The notes under the pieces were generated by a model that was not told where the DNA came from, made no database searches, and saw only the letters and a program-made list of their open reading frames with translations. Shown here one piece after another: positions 63,383 to 64,000 of a stretch of DNA of 64,000 nucleotides (its first letter is position 1; each line of letters opens with the position of its first letter). The DNA is taken from assembly GCF_021654035.1 (NCBI RefSeq), contig NZ_JAJPDW010000001.1, positions 930,001 to 994,000 of the forward strand. The letters run 5' to 3'. A program made the translations under genes and the position numbers. Source of the DNA: Microbacterium aurantiacum (GTDB taxonomy: Bacteria > Actinomycetota > Actinomycetes > Actinomycetales > Microbacteriaceae).

Positions 63383-64000
63383 ATGGCCCTGCGTCACGCC
63401 CTCGCGCTCGATCCGATCCCCGTCGATGATCCACGGTCGGACTTCGCCGGCACCATCCGGTCGTTCGACCCGGCGGATCCGATCGTGCGGATCGGCGATC
63501 TGAGCGCGCAACGGGGAGACGGTGTCTTCGAGTCCCTCGGGATGGTCGGGCGCCACGCCCAGGAGGTGTCGGCACATCTCGAACGCTTGACGCGCTCGGC
63601 GGCGCTCTGCGATCTCCCGGAGCCGAACCTCGCGCAGTGGCGCGAGGCCGTGACGCGCATCGTCGTCCACGCGCCGGCGGCGGGGGAGAGCGTGCTGAAG
63701 CTCATCCTCAGCCGTGGGATCGACGGAGAGGAGACCCCGACCGCCTGGCTCACGCTCGCCGATGCGCCGGACAGCACCGCCGCCCGCCGTGACGGCATCC
63801 GGGTGGTGACGCTCGACCGCGGGTTCGCGGCGGATCTGCCGCGCCGCGCACCCTGGCTCCTCCTCGGCGCCAAGACGCTGTCCTACGCCGTCAACATGGC
63901 GGCGATCCGCGAGGCACGGCGCCGCGGTGCCGACGACGCGGTGTTCGTCTCCTCCGACGGGTACGTCCTGGAGGGCCCCACCGCGTCGGTGATCCTGCGG
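63383..64000 (+). CDS. pabC: Class IV aminotransferase, aminodeoxychorismate-lyase-like (partial)
   Basis: 206 codons are present and the frame runs off the right edge without a stop. Class IV PLP fold: GDLSAQRGDGVFESLG near residue 40, LILSRGIDGEE, the PLP Lys in WLLLGAKTLSYAVNMAAIREAR (about residue 160) and FVSSDGYVLEGPTASVIL. The GDGVFE and LSYAVNM motifs fit actinobacterial aminodeoxychorismate lyases (4-aminobenzoate for folate) better than branched-chain aminotransferases. It starts at ATG 63383, leaderless. Confidence 0.88.
   Translation, partial: MALRHALALDPIPVDDPRSDFAGTIRSFDPADPIVRIGDLSAQRGDGVFESLGMVGRHAQEVSAHLERLTRSAALCDLPEPNLAQWREAVTRIVVHAPAAGESVLKLILSRGIDGEETPTAWLTLADAPDSTAARRDGIRVVTLDRGFAADLPRRAPWLLLGAKTLSYAVNMAAIREARRRGADDAVFVSSDGYVLEGPTASVILR

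Overview
The window is high-GC, densely coded DNA of an actinobacterium, most likely a Microbacteriaceae member close to Microbacterium. Several things point that way. Coding frames have G/C-rich third positions, and the octamer GGATGCCG occurs very often in both orientations. Many promoters are reduced to a TANNNT -10 box 6-7 bases before the start codon, giving leaderless mRNAs. Family content also fits: mycobacterial-type SigK/RskA with a fasciclin lipoprotein, a DUF4244 Tad locus, LAXTG anchoring, and an MrpA-B fusion. I see no CRISPR array, insertion sequence, prophage or plasmid gene; this is chromosome.

Layout. 1-4.7 kb is an arsenic-resistance island. It holds an arsN-like acetyltransferase running off the left edge, an arsR and a flavoprotein gene fused head to head with both 5' ends missing, a divergent aquaglyceroporin (AqpS-like), an ArsR-ArsC fusion and two more arsenate reductases. 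Three matching palindromic operators overlap the three local promoters. 4.8-11.0 kb is a complete mrpACDEFG cation/proton antiporter operon plus a seventh, unknown gene. 11.2-15.9 kb (minus) holds tRNA-Ser and a MoxR / DUF58 / transglutaminase operon. 16.0-22.9 kb holds SRP RNA, pta-ackA, and a beta-phosphoglucomutase / GH65 phosphorylase pair. 23.0-25.7 kb holds dnaX-recR. 25.7-29.8 kb joins amino-acid export (thrE) with the aspartate pathway (lysC, asd). 29.8-38.2 kb is central carbon metabolism: mqo, a secreted GH43 enzyme, tdk, galE, and lldR-lldD for lactate. 38.2-44.4 kb (minus) holds a HAD phosphatase, tRNA-Pro, a sortase-anchored surface protein, a metallophosphoesterase and a class A PBP with PASTA domains. 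44.5-47.2 kb holds DUF4177, RidA and acetyl-CoA synthetase. 47.4-50.8 kb has a candidate small RNA and a compact Tad/Flp locus. 50.8-57.0 kb holds topA-tmk-holB and a secreted peptidase-like lipoprotein. 57.0-60.9 kb holds tRNA-Thr with a gene starting two bases after it, pncA, a GNAT, tRNA-Lys, a Ser/Thr kinase and a fasciclin lipoprotein. 61.1-64 kb holds sigK-rskA, an unknown gene, a structured intergenic element and a partial pabC.

How it fits together. Arsenate would be reduced by three LMW-phosphatase-type ArsC modules. The product arsenite probably leaves through the aquaglyceroporin, because no ArsB or Acr3 is in view. Acetate metabolism is represented both ways (pta-ackA and acs), and lactate and malate enter the quinone pool through LldD and Mqo. 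SigK, its membrane anti-sigma RskA and the divergent fasciclin gene form a likely self-contained envelope-stress regulon with a SigK-type promoter.

The window is mostly ordinary housekeeping DNA. The parts I consider worth a second look are the truncated head-to-head ars junction, the operator trio, a 45-codon leaderless ORF bracketed by a repeated decamer, the sRNA candidate at 47.4 kb, the tRNA-Thr/leaderless-mRNA fusion, the structured element at 63.2 kb, and the bidirectional GGATGCC motif.
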